Position numbers and translations under genes: made by a program. Below, in pieces: positions 48,742 through 55,930 of a stretch of 55,930 nt of DNA (the stretch's first letter is position 1; each line of letters starts with the position of its first letter). Under the pieces are notes generated by a model. It was given only the letters and a program-made list of their open reading frames with translations, made no database searches and was not told where the DNA came from. The stretch is from CAJGCS01 sp045589955 (lineage in GTDB: Bacteria > Bacillota_I > Bacilli_A > ML615J-28 > CAG-313): NCBI GenBank assembly GCA_045589955.1, contig JAZNQD010000052.1, positions 1-55,930 on the forward strand. The letters run 5' to 3'.

Positions 48742-51408
48742 ATGAAAAGATTAGTGTTAATTGATGGAAATAATTTAATGTTTAGAGCTTATTATGCAAC
48801 AGCCTATACTGGGAATTTAATGCAAACAAAGAGTGGACTTTATACAAATGCAGTATTTGGTTTTGCTAATATGGTTAACAAAATTTTAAGTGATTTAAAA
48901 CCTGATTACCTTTTTATAGCTTTTGATAAAGGTAAGAAAACATTTAGACATCAAATGTATAGTGAGTATAAAAGTGGTCGTGTTAAATTACCTGAAGAAT
49001 TAGGAATGCAAATACCACTTGTTAAAGAATATATTAATGTTTTAGGCATTAGACAATTAGAATGTGATGAGTTTGAAGCCGATGATTTAGTCGGAAGCTG
49101 TGCGGATAAATTTAAAGATCAAGTGGATGAAGTAATTGTCATTTCTCAAGATAAAGACTTGTTACAACTTGTTGAAGAAAAAATTACTGTTGCCTCTCCT
49201 AAGTCAGGTGTATCAGAATTAATCTATTATAATGTCTATAATTTTAAAGAATTAATGGGAATTGAACATACCCAATTAACAGATTATAAAGGGTTAATTG
49301 GCGATAATAGTGATAACCTTCCGGGCGTTTCAGGAGTAGGTCCAAAGACCGCTCAAAAGCTTTTAGAAGAGTATAAAACACTTGAAAATATCTTTGAAAA
49401 TGTTCATTTAATGAAGGGGAAATTAGCTGAAAAATTAACCACTGATAAAGAGGTTGCCCTTCGAACAAAGCAACTTGCAACTCTTGTTCGCAATGTTCAA
49501 CTTGACTTAACCCTTGAAGATTTAGTCATTCAAAAGCCAAAATATGATGAGCTAAGAAAGTTTTATGAACGACTTGAGTTTACTTCATTTATTAAAAAAA
49601 TGAATGAAGACAATACAACTGAAAGTGATAAAAACGAATTGGTTGATGATGAAGTAATCACATATTCTAAAGAATATTCTATAAACGATATCCAAATGTT
49701 TGAGGAAAAAATTGCTAAGCAAGAAAACAATAAAATTATGATTGAAGTAGAACTTGATGGTGAAAATTATCATAAGTCTAACCTTCTTGGTGTTGCTTTG
49801 ATGATAGATAATTGTGGTTTTTACTTTGATGCTAAGAATATTCATAATGAAGTTTTAAAAGATTTCTTTAAAAAAGAAAATGAGTATTACGCAATTGATA
49901 TCAAAAAAGTATATGTTGCTCTTGGCAAAGAAGGCATTTTCCTTCCGAACTTTAAATATGACTTTATTCTTGCAACATATATTTTAAATCCAAGTAATCC
50001 ATCACAGGATTTACATAATTTGTTTAACTTGTTTGTTAGTTCATCGCTACCTTACTTAGATGAAATTTATGGTAAAAAAATAGTTTATACTGTTCCAGAA
50101 ATAAATGTTTTGGCTAAATATGCAATTGATAAATGTTTCTTGTTAAATCAATCAATTCAAAAAGTTGAAAGTGAATTATCTAGTTTAGACCAATTAGATT
50201 TGTTCTATGATATTGAAGTTAAGCTAGCTTTAGTTTTGGCCAAGATGGAATGTAATGGTTTCAAAGTTGATAAAAATCGTTTAGAAGAAATTGGTAAGGA
50301 ATTAGAAACTAAAATTAAAGAATTAGAAGTTGAAATATATGAACTAGTTGGTCATGAATTTAATATTGCATCGCCTAAACAACTTGGCACTGTTTTATTT
50401 GAAGAACTAAAGCTTACTGCAACTAAAAAAACAAAAACAGGTTATTCAACTAACGCTGAAGTGTTAGAAAAACTAGCCTATAAACATCCAGTACCAAGAA
50501 AAGTATTAGAGTATCGTAAATATGCTAAATTACATTCAACGTATGTTATTGGACTTATGAATGAACTTTCTTTAGAAGATAAAGTTCATACTACATTTAA
50601 GCAAGCTTTAACTCTAACTGGTAGACTTTCATCAACTGAACCTAATATTCAAAATATTCCTGTTCGAACAGAAGATGGACGCTTAATAAGATCAGCATTT
50701 GTTCCAAGCACACCAGATGGCGAACTTGTAAGTGCCGATTATTCCCAAATTGAATTACGTATCTTAGCGACAATGGCAAGTTGTAAAGGAATGTTAGAAG
50801 CCTTTAATACTGGTGTTGACCTGCATACTTCAACTGCAAGTAAGGTATTTGATTTGCCAGAAGCATTTATTGATAAAGATATGCGTCGTGTTGCTAAAGC
50901 TGTTAACTTTGGAATCGTTTATGGCATGAGTGATTGGGGATTATCTGAAGAATTACATATTCCTGTTCCTGAGGCTAAACGTTTTATTGATCGTTATTAT
51001 GAGGCTTATCCTGAAATTCGTACATACCTTGATGAAGTTGTTGAAGGAGCTAAAGAAAAAGGATACACTAAAACATTATTTAATCGTCGCCGATATATTC
51101 CAGAAATCAGTAGCCCAAATCACGCATTAAGGGAATTTGGAAAACGTACCGCAATGAATGCGCCAATTCAAGGGACAGCAGCTGATGTAATTAAAATTGC
51201 GATGATTAAAGTTGATGAAAAATTTAAGGAATTAAATTTGAAGAGTAAACTTGTAGCTCAAGTGCACGATGAATTAATAATCGATTGTGTAAAAGAAGAA
51301 GTTGAATTTGTTAAAAAATTATTAAAATATGTAATGGAAAAAGCAGTGAATTTAGATGTTACATTAGAAGTCTCAGTTGAAAGTGGGAAAACTTGGGATT
51401 TGAAATAG
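48742..51408 (+). CDS. polA: DNA polymerase I
   Basis: Repair and Okazaki-fragment polymerase, 888 residues. The N-terminal 5'-3' exonuclease is intact (DGNNLMFRAYYA, ECDEFEADDLVG, KGLIGDNSDNLPGV). The middle 3'-5' exonuclease domain (~300-470) lacks the usual DxE start and appears inactive, as in Bacillus. The polymerase core has SADYSQIELRILA (A), RRVAKAVNFGIVYG (B) and QVHDELI (C). mutM-coaE follows 10 nt later, as in Bacillus. Confidence 0.98.
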   Translation: MKRLVLIDGNNLMFRAYYATAYTGNLMQTKSGLYTNAVFGFANMVNKILSDLKPDYLFIAFDKGKKTFRHQMYSEYKSGRVKLPEELGMQIPLVKEYINVLGIRQLECDEFEADDLVGSCADKFKDQVDEVIVISQDKDLLQLVEEKITVASPKSGVSELIYYNVYNFKELMGIEHTQLTDYKGLIGDNSDNLPGVSGVGPKTAQKLLEEYKTLENIFENVHLMKGKLAEKLTTDKEVALRTKQLATLVRNVQLDLTLEDLVIQKPKYDELRKFYERLEFTSFIKKMNEDNTTESDKNELVDDEVITYSKEYSINDIQMFEEKIAKQENNKIMIEVELDGENYHKSNLLGVALMIDNCGFYFDAKNIHNEVLKDFFKKENEYYAIDIKKVYVALGKEGIFLPNFKYDFILATYILNPSNPSQDLHNLFNLFVSSSLPYLDEIYGKKIVYTVPEINVLAKYAIDKCFLLNQSIQKVESELSSLDQLDLFYDIEVKLALVLAKMECNGFKVDKNRLEEIGKELETKIKELEVEIYELVGHEFNIASPKQLGTVLFEELKLTATKKTKTGYSTNAEVLEKLAYKHPVPRKVLEYRKYAKLHSTYVIGLMNELSLEDKVHTTFKQALTLTGRLSSTEPNIQNIPVRTEDGRLIRSAFVPSTPDGELVSADYSQIELRILATMASCKGMLEAFNTGVDLHTSTASKVFDLPEAFIDKDMRRVAKAVNFGIVYGMSDWGLSEELHIPVPEAKRFIDRYYEAYPEIRTYLDEVVEGAKEKGYTKTLFNRRRYIPEISSPNHALREFGKRTAMNAPIQGTAADVIKIAMIKVDEKFKELNLKSKLVAQVHDELIIDCVKEEVEFVKKLLKYVMEKAVNLDVTLEVSVESGKTWDLK

Positions 51409-51418
51409 GAGAGCAAAT

Positions 51419-52822
51419 ATGCCAGAATTACCAGAAGTAGAAACTGTAAAAGAAATATTAAAAAAACAAATATTAAATAAGCAAATAATAAATGTTGATA
51501 TCTATTATGATGGTGTAATTGAAAATGTAACTCCATTAATGTTTAAACAAGCGTTTATTGGTGAAGAAATTAAAGACATTTTGCGATATGGAAAATATTT
51601 AATCTTTGTGCTTGAAAAACACAGCATTATTTCTCATCTTCGTATGGAAGGTAAATACTTTATTAAAAACATTAATGAAGAATTAGAAGCACACGAACAT
51701 GTTGTTTTTACTTTTATGGATAATTCAACTCTTCGTTATCATGATACAAGAAAATTTGGAAAAATGGTGCTTCTAGAAACAACAGATTTTAAGAAAATCA
51801 TGGAGTATCCGGCTTTAAAAAAACTAGGCTTTGAGGCAAATGATCCACATCTTGACGCAAACTATTTATATCAAAAACTAAAAAATAAAAGAATGCCAAT
51901 TAAAACAGCATTACTAGACCAAACGGTAATTGCTGGTCTTGGTAATATATATGTTGATGAAGTGTGTCATCTTTGTAAACTTCATCCAACTACACATGCC
52001 AACACTCTTACTTTGGAAAAATGTCAAGAAATTGTTGTTGCAAGTTATAAAACACTATCTAAAGCAATTAAAGAAGGCGGAACGACAATTAGAAGTTACA
52101 CAAGTAGTTTAGGTGTTACAGGAAGATTCCAACAACATTTGTTTGTTCATACTCGTCATGAATGTCAAACATGCGGTGCAAAAGTTGCGAAAATCCGTGT
52201 TGGGGGAAGAGGAACTTATTTTTGCCCAGTGTGCCAACCAACGAATAAAAAAATTGTTGGTATCACCGGTGTAATAGGTAGTGGGAAATCAGCTGTATCA
52301 AATTACTTAAGAATAAATGGATTTGAAGTCATTGATAGTGATTTAATCGTTAAAAAATTATATGAAACAAATGAATTAAATAATGCGATAGCTTACACAT
52401 TTGGAGATGAATATTTAATTAATGGTCAAGTTAATAAGACAAAACTCGGAAAACTTGTTTTTGAAAATGAAACAAAACGTAAAATGTTAAATGCAATTGT
52501 TCATCCTATAGTAAAAAAGAAGATCAAAGATCAAATTGAAAAATCTAAACAAAGTGTAGTTTTTATTGATGTCCCACTTTTATTTGAAGCAAGATTTGAT
52601 GATCTTTGTGATTACAAAGTGGTTGTCTATACAAATGAATTAGAAAATATTAGAAGATTAATTGAACGCAATAATATCACCAAAGAAGAGGCAATATTAA
52701 AAATTAATAGCCAAATGCCAATGTTACAAAAATGTTATTTGGCAGACTTTATAATTGATAATTCTTCAAATTTGTGTTATACTTATGAAAGAATTAATCG
52801 AATCGTAGAATTAATAAAATAA
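51419..52822 (+). CDS. mutM-coaE: Fused formamidopyrimidine-DNA glycosylase and dephospho-CoA kinase (MutM-CoaE)
   Basis: One frame of 467 residues encodes two enzymes. Residues 1-~275 are MutM/Fpg: catalytic PELPEVETV N terminus, R-M-E-G-K-Y, LDQTVIAGLGNIYVDE and a C-terminal zinc finger (CQTCG, CPVC). Only about four residues (Q-P-T-N-K) later, residues ~278-467 are CoaE: GITGVIGSGKSAV P-loop, F-E-V-I-D-S-D, VFIDVPLLFEARFDD and HP-I-V lid residues. MutM excises 8-oxoguanine; CoaE makes CoA. Both halves look complete. No frameshift is needed, though an A7 run lies at the junction (52247-52253). Confidence 0.93.
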   Translation: MPELPEVETVKEILKKQILNKQIINVDIYYDGVIENVTPLMFKQAFIGEEIKDILRYGKYLIFVLEKHSIISHLRMEGKYFIKNINEELEAHEHVVFTFMDNSTLRYHDTRKFGKMVLLETTDFKKIMEYPALKKLGFEANDPHLDANYLYQKLKNKRMPIKTALLDQTVIAGLGNIYVDEVCHLCKLHPTTHANTLTLEKCQEIVVASYKTLSKAIKEGGTTIRSYTSSLGVTGRFQQHLFVHTRHECQTCGAKVAKIRVGGRGTYFCPVCQPTNKKIVGITGVIGSGKSAVSNYLRINGFEVIDSDLIVKKLYETNELNNAIAYTFGDEYLINGQVNKTKLGKLVFENETKRKMLNAIVHPIVKKKIKDQIEKSKQSVVFIDVPLLFEARFDDLCDYKVVVYTNELENIRRLIERNNITKEEAILKINSQMPMLQKCYLADFIIDNSSNLCYTYERINRIVELIK

Positions 52823-52839
52823 TTATGGAGGAATGAGTA

Positions 52840-53229
52840 ATGGCATTCGAAGGTATTGTTAATTTTTTTAGTACAATGTGTGAAACATCTGATACAAATA
52901 AACTAAATAAGAGGATGTTGCTTACTCATTACTATACAAGTAATTATGAAAAAGCAAAACAAGCAATCTCATCAATTTGTCAAAATGACTTAGGATTAAA
53001 AATGATTAGTATTGATGATCATTATCATGAACTATTTTTTGAAAATAAGAAATTCTATATCATTGTTACTGTTGGTATTATTAATCCTTATGAAATATCT
53101 GTTGATGCTAAAGTAAAAGTTAATCAAGTCATGGGTTTAAATAAGCCAATAAAGATTCTAGATAACTTTTTTGAAAGTTTAAATAGACGTTTAACTCTTA
53201 AACGTATTGGAGGAATGTCTAATGAATAA
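52840..53229 (+). CDS. Unknown 129-residue protein in the nrdR position
   Basis: It sits between coaE and dnaB, where Bacilli usually have nrdR, but lacks the NrdR zinc finger and ATP-cone, so it is not NrdR. The sequence suggests an alpha/beta fold (KMISIDDHYHELFFENKKFYI then strands), with no motif I recognise and no TM. SD GGAGG. Its last 8 nt overlap dnaB, so it is coupled to primosome gene expression. Confidence 0.7.
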   Translation: MAFEGIVNFFSTMCETSDTNKLNKRMLLTHYYTSNYEKAKQAISSICQNDLGLKMISIDDHYHELFFENKKFYIIVTVGIINPYEISVDAKVKVNQVMGLNKPIKILDNFFESLNRRLTLKRIGGMSNE

Positions 53230-54481
53230 AATCGATTTATCTGATAACTATTCAGTAATGATTGATAAGCCATTAAGTGATTATGATCGTAAAACTTTAA
53301 ATACTCTTTATCTACCAATCGTTGGGGGAAAAGTTTTTAGTTTATATAACAATCTTAATGATAGTATCATTTCCGGTGAATATGAATCACAAGTGAATAA
53401 ACTCGAAAAACTAGTTCGCTATTTAGAACTTGGTGTTGATGATGTTGAAAGAGCTATTAATAAATTAGAGGCAATTGGCTTAATTGAAACTTATTATTCT
53501 GAAGGATTATATGTTTTTTATCTAAAAGGTGTAAAAACACCTAGTCAATTTTTTCAAGATGAAGTTCTATTTCAAGCATTAATTTCTGTTTTAACCAAAG
53601 AAGAAGCTGAAAAACTTGCTCTTGATTATTTGGTTCGTCGCATTGATCTGGCTAACTTTGAAATTATTTCAAAAAGATTTGATGAAGTATTTGAAATTGA
53701 AGAAGAGATAAACCATCTGCCTATTGATAACTTAATCATTGAGTCAAATGATGGATTAATAATTAAAAACGAAAAATTTAATTATCGTCACTTTTGTGTT
53801 TTTGCAAGTGCTTTAGGAATTTTAGATGATAGCATTTTAGAAACAAAAGAGCTAAAAAACTTTGTCCATCGCTATAGTTTCTTATATAACCTAAATGAAG
53901 AAGATATGAAAGATGCTATTGCATGTAGTGTTAATTCGACAAAAGATATAGATTATGATCTTGCCATAAAAAATATCAAAAGAATATATAATAACAAAAA
54001 TAAAAAGAATGTTAAAGTTGTTGAAAAAACAAAAGACAGTAACGATGCTAAGGTTCGTTATTTAGAATCAACAACACCTCAAGATATTGTAAAGAATAAA
54101 TATAACGAATCAATGGTTGCTAGTGAAATAGCAACTATGGATGAACTATTAAAGACAACTGGTATTGGTATTGGTTTTTTAAATACAGTATTAATATATG
54201 TTCTTGAAGAAAAAAATGGAGAAATTCCTTCATATAATTATTTTAACAAGATTATTCAAACATGGAAAAGAGCAGGTGTTAAAACAACTGAAGACGCTCT
54301 TCACTATTTAGAAAATATTAATGCCCCAGTTAAGAAAACCTATAACAAAACAAGAAAGAATGTTCCTGCTTGGTATAATGAATACCAAGAAGAAAATAAA
54401 AAAGACCTTGATACTAAGATTAAAGTTAATGAAGAAAATATTGAAGATTTAGAAAGTTTCTTCAAGGTAAAGGAGGAGTAA
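53222..54481 (+). CDS. dnaB: Replication initiation/membrane attachment protein DnaB (DnaD-like)
   Basis: In Bacilli this DnaB (not the helicase) acts with DnaD and DnaI to load the replicative helicase. ATG 53222 is preferred over TTG 53207, which lies at the SD (GGAGG), giving 419 residues. A winged-helix N-terminal region (L-S-D-Y-D-R-K-T-L-N-T-L-Y-L-P) and a DnaD-like C-terminal domain (MASEIATMDEL-like segment ~295-370, with Y-N-Y-F-N-K-I-I-Q-T-W) are visible. Only 1 nt separates its stop from dnaI. Confidence 0.93.
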   Translation: MNKIDLSDNYSVMIDKPLSDYDRKTLNTLYLPIVGGKVFSLYNNLNDSIISGEYESQVNKLEKLVRYLELGVDDVERAINKLEAIGLIETYYSEGLYVFYLKGVKTPSQFFQDEVLFQALISVLTKEEAEKLALDYLVRRIDLANFEIISKRFDEVFEIEEEINHLPIDNLIIESNDGLIIKNEKFNYRHFCVFASALGILDDSILETKELKNFVHRYSFLYNLNEEDMKDAIACSVNSTKDIDYDLAIKNIKRIYNNKNKKNVKVVEKTKDSNDAKVRYLESTTPQDIVKNKYNESMVASEIATMDELLKTTGIGIGFLNTVLIYVLEEKNGEIPSYNYFNKIIQTWKRAGVKTTEDALHYLENINAPVKKTYNKTRKNVPAWYNEYQEENKKDLDTKIKVNEENIEDLESFFKVKEE

Positions 54482-54482
54482 G

Positions 54483-55325
54483 ATGGCTGATATTAAAGAG
54501 TTAGTTCTTAAGAACAAGGAAGTCAAAGATTTTGTTAAAGAACATAATATTGATGTTGACAAAAACTTAATTCACCTTTATTCATATGTTTGCAAAGTTA
54601 AAGCATGCCAAGTATGTCAAGGCTTAGAAGAATGCACACAAACAGTTACTGGGCAAATGCCAACTTTAGATTTGAATATTAGTCGTGTGGAAGTTGCTTT
54701 TTCACCATGTAAATATTTAGAAGAAGAACAAGCATTGCTTAGAAAACGTAGCAATCTTAAAACATTATCTTGTACATTCGATGCATTCGACTTTGAAAAA
54801 GTTGAAGTTAATCAAGCACGAAATACAACATTGTCAGCTATTAAGAATATTCTAACAACTTATAAAGAAGGACATACTCCTAAAGGTCTTTACTTATATG
54901 GCAAATACGGATGTGGAAAAACCTATCTTCTTGCCTTCTTAGCTAAACGATTGTCAGATGGTGGCAAGAAAGTAATTTTTGCTTATTACCCAGATTTAGT
55001 AAGACAAATAAAAAGCTCAATCGCAACAGGAAAATTAGAGGAAATTGTTGATGAACTTAAAGAAGTTGATTGCTTATTCTTAGATGATTTTGGAGGAGAA
55101 CAAAATAGTGAATTTATTCGTGATGAGGTACTAGGCGCAATCTTACAAGAGCGTATGATGAATAATTTATTTACTTGTATTTCATCAAATATTAGTCCTG
55201 AACTTTTAGTTGAACATATCTCAAATGGTAATAAAGAGATTGACTTGGTTAAGGCATCACGTATCTATGAACGTATCAAAACTCTAATGGAGTTTGTTGA
55301 ATTAGTTGATAAAAATTATCGATAA
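54483..55325 (+). CDS. dnaI: Primosomal protein / helicase loader DnaI
   Basis: AAA+ ATPase that loads the replicative helicase. It has 280 residues. The N-terminal domain carries Cys in C-K-V-K-A-C-Q-V-C and C-T-Q, matching the zinc-containing helicase-binding domain. Walker A is YGKYGCGKTYLL, Walker B is CLFLDDFGGEQ, then sensor I I-S-S-N-I and the Arg finger region S-R-I-Y-E-R-I. SD AAGGAGGAG. Terminator follows. Confidence 0.97.
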   Translation: MADIKELVLKNKEVKDFVKEHNIDVDKNLIHLYSYVCKVKACQVCQGLEECTQTVTGQMPTLDLNISRVEVAFSPCKYLEEEQALLRKRSNLKTLSCTFDAFDFEKVEVNQARNTTLSAIKNILTTYKEGHTPKGLYLYGKYGCGKTYLLAFLAKRLSDGGKKVIFAYYPDLVRQIKSSIATGKLEEIVDELKEVDCLFLDDFGGEQNSEFIRDEVLGAILQERMMNNLFTCISSNISPELLVEHISNGNKEIDLVKASRIYERIKTLMEFVELVDKNYR

Positions 55326-55333
55326 ATGTCTTA

Positions 55334-55362
55334 AAAATGCTCATTTTAATGGGCGTTTTTTT
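55334..55362 (+). terminator. Terminator of the polA-dnaI unit
   Basis: A 9-bp stem AAAATGCTC / GGGCGTTTT with two G-U pairs (55334-55342, 55351-55359) and T7 tail. Confidence 0.8.
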
Positions 55363-55400
55363 ATATATAAAAAATTTTTTTCTTTTCTTCGCAAATTGAG

Positions 55401-55414
55401 TGGAAACGCTTGCA
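55401..55414 (+). promoter_or_regulatory. cre-like / LacI-family operator overlapping -35
   Basis: TGGAAACGCTTGCA fits the CcpA catabolite-response core TGNAANCGNWNNCW and is imperfectly palindromic. It overlaps the -35 at 55410-55415, so bound repressor would block RNA polymerase. Confidence 0.55.
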
Positions 55415-55438
55415 TAATGAGAGCCGAAATGATATAAT
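55410..55438 (+). promoter_or_regulatory. SigA promoter TTGCAT-17-TATAAT (extended -10)
   Basis: The -35 is at 55410-55415 and the -10 at 55433-55438, with TGA in front. It is 33 nt before the lipoprotein ATG. Confidence 0.8.
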
Positions 55439-55471
55439 AAGTATGTAAAATATTCAAAAAAGGAGAAACTT

Positions 55472-55930
55472 ATGAAGAAAAGAATATTCTTAATTATAGC
55501 TACTTTACTTCTAGTATTTACATTAACTGCATGTAATTTAGAAAATAGAGAAGTAGAGCTAGCAGCAAGTGTTTCTTTCAATCACGAAATGGTTGAAAAA
55601 ACAACACAACAAGTTACTGTTCAAGTAGATTCTTATGAACAAAACTTAAAAGATTTACAAGTAACTTATTATGGTAAAACACCTGAAGTTGCAACTATCT
55701 CTGAAGAAGGGTTAATTAAAGCCTTTGTTCCTGGGACAGCTGACTTCCAAGTTGTGATTGTTTTAGGCGAAGCTGAAAAAGTTATTGATTTCTCAGTAAA
55801 CGTTCAAGCTTTACAATTTACAATTACATACAACTTAGATGGTGGTGTAAATTCTGAACTTAACCCTGAAGGTTTCGTTGAAGCAGATCTTCCTTTAGAA
55901 TTACAACCTGCAACAAAAGCTGGTTATACA
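55472..55930 (+). CDS. Lipoprotein with Ig-like domain and InlB-type repeat, 3'-truncated by window edge
   Basis: ATG 55472 has SD AAAGGAG 6 nt upstream; the frame is open to the last base (153 codons). The signal sequence ends T-L-T-A-C21, a lipobox. Residues ~32-112 resemble a bacterial Ig-like (Big_2-type) domain: V-A-T-I-S-E-E-G-L-I-K-A-F-V-P-G-T-A-D is typical. From ~115 a Listeria-Bacteroides repeat starts (FTITYNLDGG, later KAGYT). Such proteins are surface lipoproteins. The promoter overlaps a cre-like operator, so carbon source may control it. Confidence 0.88.
   Translation, partial: MKKRIFLIIATLLLVFTLTACNLENREVELAASVSFNHEMVEKTTQQVTVQVDSYEQNLKDLQVTYYGKTPEVATISEEGLIKAFVPGTADFQVVIVLGEAEKVIDFSVNVQALQFTITYNLDGGVNSELNPEGFVEADLPLELQPATKAGYT

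Noticed and set aside
55276..55581. 101-residue minus-strand frame over the dnaI terminator and lipoprotein start
   Set aside because: It is antisense to dnaI's end, the terminator, the promoter and the lipoprotein signal peptide, with no SD or conserved pattern.
1..55930. Mollicute-type UGA-Trp code
   Set aside because: Several genes end at TGA (for example at 4178-4180 and 37932-37934) and Trp is TGG throughout conserved motifs, so the standard bacterial code applies.
1..55930. tRNA, rRNA, CRISPR, insertion sequences, prophage or defence systems
   Set aside because: No cloverleaf-type intergenic sequence, regularly spaced repeats, transposase, integrase or restriction/toxin genes were seen; intergenic gaps are short and mostly explained by promoters and terminators.

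Overview
This is a roughly 31-32% G+C (estimated by eye) chromosomal stretch from a Gram-positive, low-GC bacterium of the Bacilli lineage. The standard code is used: TGA terminates several genes and Trp is TGG, so this is not a UGA-Trp mollicute. DnaB and DnaI primosome genes, cotE, a SafA-like LysM gene, spoVS, gpr and Bacillus-like order (pgsA-recA-rny-ymdB-spoVS-miaB-cotE; polA-mutM-coaE-dnaB-dnaI) point to a spore-forming member of Bacilli. Large lipoproteins with Listeria-Bacteroides and cysteine repeats resemble those of uncultured gut Bacilli/Erysipelotrichia relatives. That placement is inference.

Layout. 1-2055: 3' part of infB, then rbfA. 2108-5039: uvrC, a tiny LuxR-type HTH protein and a DEDDh exonuclease. 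5142-7122: membrane protein, tatD and a secreted trypsin-like protease. 7152-9483 (minus): class A PBP and a small flavoprotein-like fragment. 9580-14020: zinc-ribbon/CPBP-like membrane protein, ychF, cca, yhaM. 14112-19914 (minus): two very large, related PrsA/SurA-like surface proteins. 20170-20259: a 29-residue YjcZ-like peptide. 20400-28035: walJ, rlmH, a DUF3592-like protein, uvrB, mnmA, recD2. 28162-31132: small Cys protein, comEA, comEC. 31207-35595: rpsT, a zinc-ribbon acyltransferase and a modular GDPD lipoprotein. 35650-36624 (minus): holA. 36739-38190: gpr and two small membrane proteins. 38285-40679: pgsA, recA, upp. 40711-41325 (minus): recU. 41503-46306: rny, ymdB, spoVS, a GNAT, miaB. 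46380-48641: a spore-coat and envelope island (yjzC-like, cotE, SafA-like LysM protein, Tyr/Pro/Gln-rich protein, M15 carboxypeptidase). 48742-55325: polA, a fused mutM-coaE, an unknown gene, dnaB, dnaI. 55472-end: a lipoprotein cut by the window edge.

Together the genes cover translation (infB, rbfA, rpsT, rlmH, mnmA, miaB, cca), DNA repair and replication (uvrB, uvrC, recA, recU, recD2, polA, mutM, holA, dnaB, dnaI), competence (comEA, comEC), RNA turnover (rny, yhaM, ymdB), envelope work (PBP, carboxypeptidase, pgsA, PrsA-like proteins) and sporulation. No rRNA, tRNA, CRISPR array, insertion sequence or prophage was seen. No gene-free stretch exceeds 300 bases once the two small unlisted genes (20170-20259 and 46380-46556) are counted.

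The most unusual items are the tandem PrsA-like giants, the mutM-coaE fusion, the cysteine-module GDPD lipoprotein, the compact spore-coat island and a mutually exclusive hairpin arrangement upstream of the 68-residue cysteine protein.
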